Position numbers and translations under genes: made by a program | Notes under the pieces: generated by a model | The model's database searches: none | What the model was told of the DNA's origin: nothing | What the model saw: the letters and a program-made list of their open reading frames with translations, nothing else | Part shown: positions 24,102 through 40,545 of the stretch, in pieces | Numbering within the stretch: position 1 is the first letter of the stretch | How the letters are laid out: the number at the start of each line of letters is the position of its first letter | From: Anaeromyces robustus | Lineage: Eukaryota > Neocallimastigomycota > Neocallimastigomycetes > Neocallimastigales > Neocallimastigaceae | Reading direction: 5' to 3' | NCBI GenBank assembly: GCA_002104895.1 | Contig: MCFG01000300.1 | Span: 37,501-87,359 of the forward strand | DNA: 49,859 bases

Positions 24102-25691
24102 ATGACTATATTTTCACATTCCATAACACCAATAAAACTAAATATAAATAATTTTGATTATTGGTATAATAAAGTTAATAAATTATTAAAAGAAAAAGGT
24201 GTAAAAAAGTATGTTGAGTCAGATTTTTTATATGATCTAATAATTGAAAATAAAAAAAGACAATCATTAGGACTACCGTTAATTGAAATAACAAGTCATA
24301 TTAAAAATGATACACAAGCTATACAAATTATAACTAAATCTTTATCTCCTGAATTAATTTCAACTATTGTTAATTTTCAAACTTCTTTTCGAATGATGGA
24401 AAAACTTAAAAGAGAATATATTGAAGATTATGAAGGAAATGTGGAAAATTTATTTTCTAAATTAATCAATATTAGATCTACGAATGTTATGGAATCTGTT
24501 AAAAATATTGAAGAATTAAATAAAATATATAAACAATTAGAAATAGCAGAAAATCCTTTAAAAGATAGTGAAAAATCGAAATATTTATATTCAAGTATAT
24601 CTGAAGATGCTTTAGAACATTTTAATGTACATTTTGTGAATAATTATGATAAATTATGTCGATATTTTCAATTATCTGTATATATGAAAAATATTAAAAT
24701 AAAATCAAGTTATAATAATAATAATAATAATACAAAATCAAAATCTTCTTTCTCTAAAATATATGATTATCAAAGTTATGAACCAAAAATTGATTATTAT
24801 GATTCTGAAAATGGAAATTCATATGGTTATGACAATGATCATTCTCATTCAACTTTAAGTTCTCACTCTTATTCTTTTTCATATTCTCAACAACATTCAT
24901 CTCATCCATATTCTCATCACAAACATAAACATAAACACAAACAAAAATATTCAAAATCAAGTCCTCATTCTTCTCAATCACATTCGTTTTATAATTCACC
25001 TTCGCATTCAAGTTTAAATTTACGTTCTAGTCCACGTTTAAATTCTTTAACAAATTCACGTTCTAATTCTCCATCAAATTTACATTCTAATTCTTCATCA
25101 AATTCACGTTCTAATTCTTCATCAAATTCACGTTCAAATTCTCCATCAAATTCACGTTCTAATTCTCCATCAAATTCACATTCTAATTCATTATCAAATT
25201 CATGTTCTAATTCCTTAACCAATTTACAATCTAATTCATCATCATCAAATTCACATTCTATATCTCCATCAAATTCAAGAAATATTTCAAAATCACATTC
25301 TTATTCACGATCTCATTCTCGCGAGATATCTCATACTTCATCTTCAGGAAATAGGAGACATGAATATAAAGATATTTCTAAATATAATGAAAAGAAAACA
25401 CATTCTAGTGGAAGTAATCATAGTCATAGTCATCATAGTAATTCTTTACCTAATTCACCACGTGCTAAATATAGTTATATTAATGATTTAAAAAATCGTA
25501 ATTCATCTGATAATTGGTATAATTCTAAAGATAAAAGTTTATTATATAAAAATTCAAATCGAAATAATAGATTAAAACAAGAAAAAACAACTTTACAAAC
25601 AAAAAAATCATACTTAAATAATAATAATAATAATAATAATAATTCATTCTACATAGTAGAAAGAGCATTAAAATCATTAGAACGAAAATAA
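24102..25691 (+). CDS. Copia-type Gag-like (UBN2) protein with Ser/Asn/Arg-rich tail; no pol
   Basis: Single intronless frame of 529 aa. Residues ~8-200 resemble the copia-type Gag polypeptide (UBN2 family): LNINNFDYWYNKVNKLLKEKG near the N terminus, then DTQAIQIITKSLSPEL, then a predicted helix with MEKLKREYIEDY and a region like the distal Gag (DSEKSKYLYSSISEDALEHF). The remainder is low complexity: poly-Asn near 204-210, Ser/His/Tyr-rich to about 300, then imperfect 8-residue repeats of the type SNSRSNSP at about 310-395, then Ser/His/Lys/Asn. There is no CCHC zinc knuckle. No protease, integrase, reverse transcriptase or RNase H similarity appears in the 5 kb downstream, and no flanking LTRs are evident. 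It may be a domesticated Gag gene or a surviving gag fragment. The family call rests on pattern recognition only. Confidence 0.68.
   Translation: MTIFSHSITPIKLNINNFDYWYNKVNKLLKEKGVKKYVESDFLYDLIIENKKRQSLGLPLIEITSHIKNDTQAIQIITKSLSPELISTIVNFQTSFRMMEKLKREYIEDYEGNVENLFSKLINIRSTNVMESVKNIEELNKIYKQLEIAENPLKDSEKSKYLYSSISEDALEHFNVHFVNNYDKLCRYFQLSVYMKNIKIKSSYNNNNNNTKSKSSFSKIYDYQSYEPKIDYYDSENGNSYGYDNDHSHSTLSSHSYSFSYSQQHSSHPYSHHKHKHKHKQKYSKSSPHSSQSHSFYNSPSHSSLNLRSSPRLNSLTNSRSNSPSNLHSNSSSNSRSNSSSNSRSNSPSNSRSNSPSNSHSNSLSNSCSNSLTNLQSNSSSSNSHSISPSNSRNISKSHSYSRSHSREISHTSSSGNRRHEYKDISKYNEKKTHSSGSNHSHSHHSNSLPNSPRAKYSYINDLKNRNSSDNWYNSKDKSLLYKNSNRNNRLKQEKTTLQTKKSYLNNNNNNNNNSFYIVERALKSLERK
25030..25270 (+). repeat. 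24-nt coding repeat (SNSRSNSP units)
   Basis: Inside the Gag-like frame, units such as TCAAATTCACGTTCTAATTC recur with a period near 24 nt, encoding 8-residue Ser-Asn-Ser-Arg/His-Ser-Asn-Ser-Pro/Ser units. About nine or ten diverged copies can be followed. Differences are mostly single-base and keep the frame. Confidence 0.85.
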
Positions 25692-30654
<4,963 letters not shown>

Positions 30655-31254
30655 ATGGATCAAACTCAAGGACAAGTTCAACAACAACAACCACAAGTAG
30701 TTGGTAATAGAAGAACTGGTAAATGTAAGTTCTTTGATTGTCAAAAAGGTTTTGGATTTATTATTCCTGATGAACCAATTGAAGGAAATACTGCTGAAAT
30801 TTTTGTTCACCATACTTCTATTTGTAATAATGGAGGTTTCAGAAGTTTAGCTGAAGGAGAAAGTGTTGAATTTGATTTAATTCAAGGTTCTAAAGGACTT
30901 CAAGCTTCTAATGTTACTGGTCCAAACGGTGCTCCAGTTAAAGGTGATCCAAGAGGTGGTCAAAGACAAAATAATTACATGCAAAATCAAAATCCAATGT
31001 TCCAAAATAATCGTAGAAATAATTTCTATAATCAACGTCCAAACTTTAATAATGGTTTCCAACAAGGTTTTGCTAACCAAAACTTCCAACAACAAAATCC
31101 ATGGGCAGGTTATGGTTATCAAAATCAATATCAAAAAATGAATCAAATGCCAGGTTATAATCAAAATAATGGTTATGCTATGCAACAACAAGGTTATCAA
31201 ATGCCAGGATACAGTATGGGAAATATGGGAAATATGGGAAGTGTTGACCAATAA
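30655..31254 (+). CDS. Cold-shock-domain RNA-binding protein with N/Q/G-rich tail
   Basis: Intronless, 199 aa. After a short Gln-rich leader, residues ~18-90 form one cold-shock domain: RTGKCKFFDCQKGFGFI carries RNP1 (KGFGFI at 31-36) and IFVHHTSI at 49-56 is RNP2. The usual closing strands follow, VEFDLIQGSKGLQASNVTGP. Residues 91-199 are Asn/Gln/Gly/Tyr/Met-rich with FNN, NQN and PGY/MGN repeats, a prion-like composition often linked to RNP-granule association. It is likely a cytoplasmic single-stranded RNA/DNA chaperone akin to Y-box or glycine-rich cold-shock proteins. The ATG at 30655 follows a purine-rich AATAAAAGAAAG-type leader and is the only plausible start. Codon use is less A/T-extreme than in the neighbours, suggesting good expression. 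Confidence 0.93.
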   Translation: MDQTQGQVQQQQPQVVGNRRTGKCKFFDCQKGFGFIIPDEPIEGNTAEIFVHHTSICNNGGFRSLAEGESVEFDLIQGSKGLQASNVTGPNGAPVKGDPRGGQRQNNYMQNQNPMFQNNRRNNFYNQRPNFNNGFQQGFANQNFQQQNPWAGYGYQNQYQKMNQMPGYNQNNGYAMQQQGYQMPGYSMGNMGNMGSVDQ

Positions 31255-32141
31255 GAACAAAGCAAAACAAAACAAAATAATTATAAAAATTAAAATAAAA
31301 ATTCAAGAGTTTTATTATTAAACTTTTGGGTTCTTTTTTTATATTTTTTTAATAATAATAATAATAATAATAATGACATCAATATAGAAAACAAAATAAT
31401 TATTTAAAAAACTATATATAAATATGCAACTATAACAAGAAAAATATAAAAAAAAAGCTTAAATATAATAAAAAAAAAAAAAGAAAAGGAAAAAAGTTAA
31501 AATTCTTTTTTACTTTTCTTCTTTTCTTTTTTTTTTTTATTTTAATTAAGCAAAATCAATTATTTACAAAGACAAAAAATTTAAAGATACCAAAAAAAAA
31601 AAAAAAAGAAAAAAAAAATTTTTTTTTTTTTTTTTTAAATCACCCTATCATATATTTTTTATTAAAAATATCAATATTAATTCAAATCATTTATTTTTAC
31701 CTAATATGTTTTTTAAAATAAGTACCTTGGAAATAATTATAAATAAATTAAAGCAAATATACTTTTTTTTTTTTCTTTTTTTACTTTATTTCATTATAAA
31801 CTCTCATTTTAACTTAAATCTAATATTGAATATCAGATATTAAATGGGAGAATAGAAATAGAAAAAAAAAAGAGTATAATATACAATTTTTTTTTTAAAA
31901 AAGAAAATATTAAAACAATATTTATAATATGAAAATATTGTTTAATATTATAGTTTTAATTTATTTTATAACAAAAATTATTTCTATATTTTTTTTTAGA
32001 TTTTTTATTTTTTTTTTTTTTTATTAAAAAAAAAATAATTAAGTATAAAATTTGTGTATTAATTAGTTTTTTAATTATGTTTTTTATTTTTAATTATTGA
32101 TAAATATTTCTCATTACATATTTTTATAAAAAATAATAATA

Positions 32142-32177
<36 letters not shown>

Positions 32178-33466
32178 TTTTTTAAATGTGAAGTTTACAA
32201 TAGAAAGGAAAAAAAAAAAAAAAGTAAAGTTTTAAGAAAAGAGAAATGAAAATTTCTTTATCTTTTATTTCAACTTTTTTTTTTTTTTAATCCTTTTAAA
32301 TTTCACATTTTTATTATATATATATAATAATAATAGTAAAAATAATATATTATATAATATTTATTATTATATCAACTTTACACGCATTTTCATTTTATTA
32401 TATATTATTTATAAGAAGATTTAATCATTAGGTATTCGAATATGTTAATAATATGTTTTAAAATATATTGTTTCTATTTTTTTTTTTATAGTAATCATTA
32501 ATGATTTTTTTTATTAGTATTGTTTAAATAATAAGTAAGAATGTTAATTTTAAATGGGTCATTGGAAAAGAGAGAATAAAAAAAGAGAAAAAAAAGAAAA
32601 AAAAAAAAAAGTAAATATTTTTTTTTTTTTTTTCTCTTGTTTTTAATATATATATATAATATGATAATAATATTTTATAAATAATTATTTAAGAAAGAAA
32701 AAATTTTGGATATTGTTAAATAATTAGTACATTTAATATAAAATTTTTTAATTTTTAACAAAACTAATAATAAGTAAATATTAATAAATATATTATTTTT
32801 TTATATAAAAAAAAAGAAAGAAAAGAAAGGAAAGTTTTCTAATTTCGTGTTTTAAAATTTAATAAAGTGTCACTAATTAAAAATGATTATGATATAGTAA
32901 AATTATATATATATATAATTTATACTAAACTATGATTTTAAAATATTAAATATTCTCTTCCTTTAGTGTAAAAATATATATATATATATTTTATAAATAA
33001 CTGACAATTTGTCTATAATATAATATTATAAGAAAATGAAAATATGGACAATGTTTGTATTATTAAGTGTCAGACTAATTCTGATACATATACGTACATA
33101 TACTAAATAATAATATTATACCTGTTGTCTGCAAAAAAAGACAACATATGTATATATATATTGTTCAATTCAATAAATTCAAAATAAAACCAACTTCTCC
33201 AAGGAACTTTTTCAATACTGATAATACAGTAGGATAGCCTAGTAAGGAAAATGCCAATCCTATTACCGACCCAAATGGAATAGGATAGATCAATTTTACT
33301 ATTATTTTAATTTTCTATGTAGAATTAAGAGCTAGTATAGATTTATTGTTTTTTTTATGTATTACTATACTACTTTATACCCTCAAGTATTATTCATTAT
33401 TATCTATAATGTTTATCTTGTTTTTCTTATTAGTATCTTTTTTTTTTTTTTTTGTTTTTATTTATT

Positions 33467-33501
<35 letters not shown>

Positions 33502-34140
33502 ATTTATGTATATTAATATTTAAATCCAATAAGGATGATGTACAAATTGTATGCTTCAAAAATAAAATAAAAAAAAAAAAAAATCAAATTATGTAAATTA
33601 GAAACCAAAAATATATAAAAAGTAATGAACTAAAAAATACCAAAAATTTATATAATTTATATATATAATCTATGTTAGAATTCTATAATTATTTATTTAT
33701 TTATTTATTTATATATTTATTTATTTTTATTATAATTAAATAAAATGGATAAAATTAAAAACTTTTATATATATATATATATATAATATATATATAATAC
33801 TTAATAATTCTTGATACACTATTTATTTTAAATATATATATATATATATATATATTATTTAATATAAAAATATAGAAAAAATAAAAACAAAAATAAAAAA
33901 AATTATATATATATATATAAAGTTAACAAAATTTAATAAAAATAAAAAGAATAAGGAAAAGAAAAGAGAACAAATTAAATATTAACTATAAATATTAAAA
34001 ATATTAAAAAAAAAAAAGAAATATTATTATTATTTAAATTTATAAATATATGTAGAATAATAATAATTATTATTATTATTATTTTTCTCTTTTTTGTTTT
34101 AGTGATAACTTTTTATTTTTTTTTTAAAAAAAAAAATTTT
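31255..34140. other. Convergent intergenic region with a base-composition island
   Basis: This lies between the 3' ends of the cold-shock and ELP3 genes. It has many A/T homopolymers, an AAT run near 32139-32175 and several TA runs (33766-33860). A segment at about 33040-33420 is distinctly less A/T-rich and is listed separately. No coding exon is recognised. Confidence 0.7.
33040..33420. other. G/C-richer island with hairpins; possible LTR relic or structured RNA
   Basis: Around 380 bp have visibly higher G+C and sequence complexity than anything else between 31.3 and 34.1 kb. Inverted repeats are present: TGTTGTCT 33123-33130 with AGACAACA 33139-33146, and ATCCTATT with AATAGGAT in the 33255-33290 region. 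TGTCAGA pairs imperfectly with TCTGATACA near 33067-33087. No open frame of note is present. The texture resembles fungal Ty1/copia LTRs, but I see neither defined ends, a target-site duplication nor a primer-binding site. Confidence 0.4.
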
Positions 34141-34278
34141 TTATAGCATTTTTGACATGTATGGACCATCTAATTCATAACCCAATTTTCTATAATAATT
34201 TCTTGTACCAACACCTAATAATATTTTTTTATAATATAATATAAAATATTAAGTAAATTTTTATCTAAAAATATATTT

Positions 34279-34329
<51 letters not shown>

Positions 34330-34552
34330 TACCAGCAATAATTGAAAGTTTAACAGAACCATGTTCTTCTTTAGCAATTCTAGCAGCTTCCTCCATAAGT
34401 AAAGTTCCAAAACCTTGATGTTGGAATTTAGTTGGATCTCTACTATGAATTGGTACAACACTACCATAACTATATTATATTAAATATTAAATATTAAATA
34501 TTAAAAAAAAAAAAAATTAAAATTAATTAATAAATTAATAAATTAATAATAA

Positions 34553-34616
<64 letters not shown>

Positions 34617-37192
34617 TTTAACAATAAAACTTACACATGAAGTTCTCTAACAATAGAACATTGACCACATTTAAATTCTGGTCTGAAAGTAGCTTCACTA
34701 CATTTTCTTAATCTTAATAAACCTACAAGAATATCTTGTTGTGGATCTTCATAAGATAAGAAAGTTTCCCAACCACCATTTGCCATATAATCACGCCTTA
34801 TTAATTCAATCTTTTATTTATATTTATATATTAAACAAATAGATAAAAAAATAAAAAAAAAATAAAAAAAAAACATTAATATATTAAATATAAATATATT
34901 AAATATAAATATTATAAATACACACTATATTTCAATAATTTAAACTTATAAATATATATAAATTTATATTTTCAAAATACATACTTGATCTGGTTTTATT
35001 TTATTATGAATATCAACAATACCAACTTCACGAGTTCTAACATCACGACATTCTGTACCTAAATCTTTCATTCTATTTAAAGCTAATTCACGAAGATTAC
35101 CATGTTCAACACCAGATGTAACTAATGGCATTGGAATATCTCTATTATAATAAAAGAATAAAAAAAAAAAATTTTTTTTATTAATATTATGCCAATTATT
35201 ATTATTATTATTAAAAAAAAAAAAAGATTATTTATTTATAATTATTATAATTATTATTATTATTATTACTATTAATATTACTATCATACTTATTTATTTA
35301 TTTATTTTAATAATAATTTAGCATTAAATATTAATATAAAAAAATAATAAAATAATAAATCATAATTTCTATTAATATTATACCTTTGTACACGATAAAC
35401 ACGAGTCCATGGTGGAACTAATGCTAAAATTTTAGCTGTTAAATCAACTAATGCTTCTGGTGGATAATTCTTATATCTTCCAGTTCTCCATAATTCATAT
35501 AAACCTAAATTTTAATGTATTATTAAATTTAATTAATATTATATTATATTATAATATATATTATTGATTTTTAATTAATGATAATTAATAATAATTATAA
35601 TGAATGAGATTTTAAAACTAAATTACTTTTTTTTATCAAAATCAAAATTTAAATTTTAATATTTTACCTGTACCACGAATTACAAGAGTAGGATATAATT
35701 TCAAACCATCAGATCTAAATGCAGGATTTTCAAAATATTCCTATATTTATTTTTATATAATTATTATTATTATTATTATTATTTATTATTATTAATGAAT
35801 AATATTAATCAATATAATTTATCATTAAATCGAATATAATGTTATCATTTATTTACTATTTATGATAATTTATGTATTTATTAAAGCATTATAAAAATAA
35901 AATATAAAAATATATAATAATGAATACTTACTTTAAATTGTTCAAGATCACGTTCCATACCAACATTTGGTAAATCTGGCATCATATGTGCAACAACCTT
36001 AAAACCAGCATCTTTTGATAATTGGAATGATTCAGTAACAGATTTTACAGTATGACCTCTTTTAAATATTTTTTAAAAAATATAAAATATAATAAATATA
36101 TATATAAATTATATTTAAAAAATATTATATAAATATATATATTTAGTATTTCATTCCATATTATATATAATAATTATATTATAATTATTATTATATACCT
36201 ATTAGTATCTCTTGCAACATCTTCATATACACTTTGAACACCAATTTCTAATCTAGTACAACCATATCTAAGCATTTGAGATAAATGAGGTTTTAAACAA
36301 TAATCTGGTCTTGTTTCAATAGTAATACCAATACATTTGGTTTGACTTCTTTCAGAAAGTCTTTATATTTATATAAATATATATATATAATTTAAAAATA
36401 AAAATAAAAGTGAAAATGAAATAATAAAAATAAAAAAAAAAAAAAAAAAAATACAAAAATTAAATAAATATTCCTATTATTTTATCAATTAAATATAACA
36501 GTTCAAAATATATTTAATATATTTAATAACTTACCTAACAGCTTCATCGACATCATTAGTTGTAGCACCAGAGAGTGCATTATGAAGATTTGCAATAAAC
36601 CAATTTCTATAATCATCTGGTAATGACATAAAAGTACCACCCATAAGTACATATTCAACCTTTTAATAAAATAATAAAATAATAAAATAATAAAATAATA
36701 AAATATAAAAATATAAATATAAAAATAAAATATACGAAAAAACAATTAAAATTGTTAATATATATATATATATATTTTTCATATAAAGTGAAGTAACATA
36801 ATATAAATATAAATAAAAAATTCTAAAATAAAATAAATTTAAACTAATATATATATTTATATTGAGGGAAAAAAATTTTTTTTTTTTTAATTACCTTATC
36901 AACACTGTGACCTAATTGTTTTAATTGTTCTATTCTACTTCTAGCTTGTTCATATGGATGATATCTAGCACGAATAGCTCTCATACTTGTTGGTTCATAA
37001 CCAGTATATGATTGAGTAGAATATTCAAAATCTGAATCTGGACCACCTGGACAATAACTAATTATAACATATGTGAATGAATACATATATATATAATAAT
37101 TTATATAATGTTTATAAAAATTAATATGAATCTATTTAACTTTACAATAAACAATTTATAAATTTTAAAACTATATCTATAATTATTATGTA

Positions 37193-37260
<68 letters not shown>

Positions 37261-37364
37261 CACACAAACATTACCAGTCATAGCTATATGTGGACAACGA
37301 TGTGGTTTACACATTACAGCAACAACAGCAATCTTTTATTTTATTATTAAATAATGATAACAAC

Positions 37365-37401
<37 letters not shown>

Positions 37402-38559
37402 TAGAATAATAATATAGCAATATAACGATAATATATATAAATATATAATAATAAATCAATACATATTTAAAAATGAAAAATTATAGATGTATATATAAAA
37501 AAAAATAGATTTCATTTAATTACAAAAAAAAATTATAGATGTATAAATATATATATAAAAAAAAATAGATTTCATTTAATTTCAAAAAAAAATTATTTAT
37601 TAAGTTTTTAATAATATAAAGTAATATCTTACACCAGATGCTGTTCTAATAGGTTTAGCTTTAATCTTTGGTAAAAGAGCTGGTTTAAATTGTTCGGGTA
37701 TAGCAGCAATAATATCGGTAAGACGTGGTTGAGTCTTTACCTTATATTTTCTTGAAACTCTACTTCTTATTCCATTTAAATTTATATCTTTACCACTTTT
37801 ATGGGCTTTGACTAATTCACTAGCAATATCTGCACAACAACGAATTAAAATTTCCTTGGTTTCTTTTGTATGTTCTTTATAATTATATAATCAAAATATT
37901 AAAATTATTAAAATTATGAAAGGAAAAATAAACAATAATTGAAATTTATGAAAGATTAATTTTATATACATGAAAAAAAAAATAATAATAATAATAATAA
38001 ATAATTATATAATAGAAATTTTTAATTAGTATATCAATTAGAAATCTTTAGAAATTTCATTAAAATTTAAAATCATGCATTTTATATATAATATATAAAA
38101 TAAATATTTAAAACGCTATATTTAAAGTATATCAATAGTTGTCAATAATGTGAAGTATATTTAATGCCATCAATTTTATTTTAAAAATTTTTAACATTTA
38201 AATGATTTCTTTGGAAAAACTTTTATATTATATGAATATAAAGAAATTTCAAATTAAAATAATAAATATAAAGATATTCTTGTATTAATATTATATAATT
38301 ATCTTCTCCTTAAAATTGAAAATTCTTTTGAAAAACCATGATATATATAATAAAATTACAAATAATTTTATATTTCTTTTTTTTTTTCTGTAAGATTTCA
38401 TATTTTTTTTTTTTCATTTTTATATTGATTAAACTTTTTTTAGGAAAAAAAAAAAAAACATTATTATATTCCAATCGATAATTATAATAATTAAGTTAAT
38501 AATATTAAAATGTATATATATAATACAAAAATGTTTATTATACCTCTTTGTGGAGGCAT
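34141..38559 (-). CDS. ELP3: Elongator complex catalytic subunit Elp3 (tRNA uridine acetyltransferase)
   Basis: Catalytic subunit of Elongator, which builds the cm5U precursor at wobble uridine 34 of tRNAs. Thirteen exons on the minus strand: 38559-38544, 37874-37633, 37332-37262, 37057-36895, 36659-36535, 36360-36199, 36058-35932, 35740-35668, 35504-35384, 35141-34985, 34810-34635, 34469-34333, 34214-34141. All join in frame with GT-AG ends to give 547 aa, the length I recall for human ELP3. Radical-SAM cysteines are C99, C109 and C112 in [17 protein letters not shown]. Further signatures are [29 protein letters not shown] and [14 protein letters not shown]. The C-terminal GNAT domain has the acetyl-CoA motif QHQGFG at 494-499, and the protein ends [12 protein letters not shown]. 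The first exon is a 16-nt micro-exon followed by a 669-nt intron, far longer than the others. Introns carry AAT microsatellites. No catalytic residue is missing. Confidence 0.97.
34554..34612. repeat. AAT microsatellite in an ELP3 intron
   Basis: About 20 TAA/AAT units lie in the intron between the exons at 34810-34635 and 34469-34333. Confidence 0.95.
37196..37256. repeat. AAT microsatellite at an ELP3 5' splice site
   Basis: About 20 AAT units end just a few bases from the GTAAGT donor of the exon at 37332-37262 (minus strand). On the transcript the intron therefore begins with the donor and runs straight into an ATT repeat. Confidence 0.95.
37480..37596. repeat. Tandem duplication in an ELP3 intron
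   Basis: A unit beginning TTATAGATGTATA and ending ATAGATTTCATTTAATT is present twice, at about 37481 and 37533. The second copy carries a few extra A/T bases. It lies wholly within the intron 37333-37632. Confidence 0.85.
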
Positions 38560-39392
38560 CTTTTAGTGGTTAATTCTTAATAAAAATAATAATTTATATA
38601 TTATTTTAAGAATTATATAAATAATATTTAATATGATATAAATTATTATTATTAATTAATCAATAATTAAAAAAAAAAAATGTTTAAAAAAATATATAAA
38701 TCTTTTAAAAAAAATAATATTAAACCAAATGATTGGCTAAAATATCACTATTTTTGATTTTATTTTTTAAAAAGAATAATTTTATGATTATTTTTAAAAT
38801 TATTGTTAAAAAAACATTTATACAAATATAAAAAATACTCTTTATTATTACAATAAAATTGTTTATATATAAATAATAATAATAGCAATAAAACTAATTT
38901 TCCTCTAAATTATTAATTAGATAAATTATAAAAAATAATATATATGATAATAACTAATAATAGTTAATATAGGTATATTAACATATATTGAGAAATATAT
39001 GCCAGTAGTTGTTGAAATAAAATAAAAAAAGATAAAAGTGAACAAAATAAATTATTAATAAATATTTTAAATAAAATAAAAATAATTCAATTTATTCTAT
39101 GGTTTCTTTTTTTTATTATATATTGTTAATAATTAAAGTATTATGAAAATTATTAATTTCTTTCATTATAAATGTGTATTATCTTTTTTTTTTTTTTCTA
39201 ACATATTCCTTTTCTATTATTGAATGAACTATATTCATTATTCTATTTTTCATTAGTAGTAGTTGTTTCTAAAATATTATTCATTATTATAGTTTTTTTT
39301 TATTTTTAATGATAATATTTATTTTAAATATTATTATTTCTTTTTATTTTATTTAAAATACCAAGTATATTATTTAGCATTCCTCTTAAAAT

Positions 39393-39530
39393 CTAGTCTC
39401 AGTACCAAATATAAAATTAAATAATCAAGAATGAATACATTAATATTTTTATAACCTAATAAGAAAAAAAAAATCTAGTATATAGATATCATATGTAAAA
39501 CAAAATTTATATATTAAAATCATTATAATA
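39393..39530. repeat. Diverged dispersed repeat, copy A
   Basis: It shares ordered words with 41667-41797: CTAGTCTCAGTA, then ATAAAATTAAA, then AAGAATG, TTATAACCTAAT, ATATGTAAAA and ATATTAAAATCATTATA. Spacing is similar with small insertions and deletions. The orientation is the same as copy B. Confidence 0.8.
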
Positions 39531-39608
39531 ATGGAAAAAAAATAATAAAGAATAATAAAAATTTATTATTTAATAATAAAGAAGTTTTAAGTACTAAATT
39601 TATATATT

Positions 39609-39803
39609 TTATAAAGATTTTCTATGTAAACTATCTATTTTCGATGAATAATCTTTGGTAGAAATAATAATATTTTTATTACACTTTTTTTTTAAAAAAT
39701 TATTAAAAATATGATAATTGGAAAAAAGAGGTAAAGTTATTAAAAATAAAAAAGAATTAACAAATAATACAACATCCTTGTACATTTGAATTTCAATTAT
39801 CAT
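39609..39803 (-). other. Unassigned 64-codon open frame, probably not a gene
   Basis: The frame begins MIIEIQMYKDVVLF and ends DSLHRKSL. Its amino-acid mix (D, H, K, S, V present) is less degenerate than that of the F/Y/I/L/N frames elsewhere. There is no recognisable domain, no splice partner found and no Kozak support. It lies next to dispersed repeat copy A, so it could be a fragment of a decayed element. Confidence 0.15.
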
Positions 39804-40256
39804 ATAAAAAATGTAAAATTAATAATAAAATGTTCGGGACATACAGGAAGAATATCATTTTATTCGTAAATACATTAATAAAGTTATATTTGTTTTGAAT
39901 ATAAAAAAAAATATAATAGTTTACTTTACTAGTAAAAATAAGTTAAAATATCTATATTTTAATTATTCTTATATATAATTTCTGTATTGTTTTTAAATAA
40001 TAACTTTACTACCAAGTTTTTATTAAATAATCAATTAATTGTTTCAAAAACTTTTTATTTAAAAAGTTTCTTAAATAGAAATTTAAAAGAATAAATAATT
40101 TAAAGCTTTTGGAACTTTTTTGGAATAAATCAATAATATTAAATAAATTGTTTTTCCATATTAAATATAGTTTTCATATAACTTTTACCAAAATATCATT
40201 AAGAATATTCCTCATTTCTAATAAAAATTATTTATTAATTTTTCATTCATTCATTC

Positions 40257-40290
40257 TTTCATTTATTTATTTATTTATTTATTTATATAT

Positions 40291-40321
<31 letters not shown>

Positions 40322-40441
40322 TTATTTATTATTTATTTATTTTTTATTTGTTTATTTTTTATTTATTTATTTTTTATTTATTTATTTATTTATTTATTTA
40401 TTAATTTATTTATTTATTTATTTATTTATTAATTAATTAAT

Positions 40442-40488
<47 letters not shown>

Positions 40489-40545
40489 TTTGCTTGTTTA
40501 TTTATTTATTTATTTATTTGCTTGTTTATTTGTTTGAATGTTTAT
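40257..40545. repeat. Degenerate TTTA microsatellite region
   Basis: Nearly 290 bp of TTTA units are interrupted by TTA, TTTTTA, TTTG and GCTTG variants. The motif TTTGCTTGTTTATTTATTTA appears at about 40490 and again near 40518. The interruptions suggest an older array than that at 27.2 kb. Confidence 0.92.

Noticed and set aside
24989-25222. 77-codon minus-strand frame of Glu/Leu/Phe repeats
   Set aside because: Antisense translation of the SNSRSNSP coding repeat in the Gag-like gene.
30877-31275. 132-codon minus-strand frame opposite the cold-shock gene
   Set aside because: Antisense shadow of the N/Q-rich tail; rich in I/L/T/W with no domain.
40109-40432. 107-codon frame
   Set aside because: The C-terminal half is TTTA repeat translation and the rest is A/T-driven; no domain, no splice partner.
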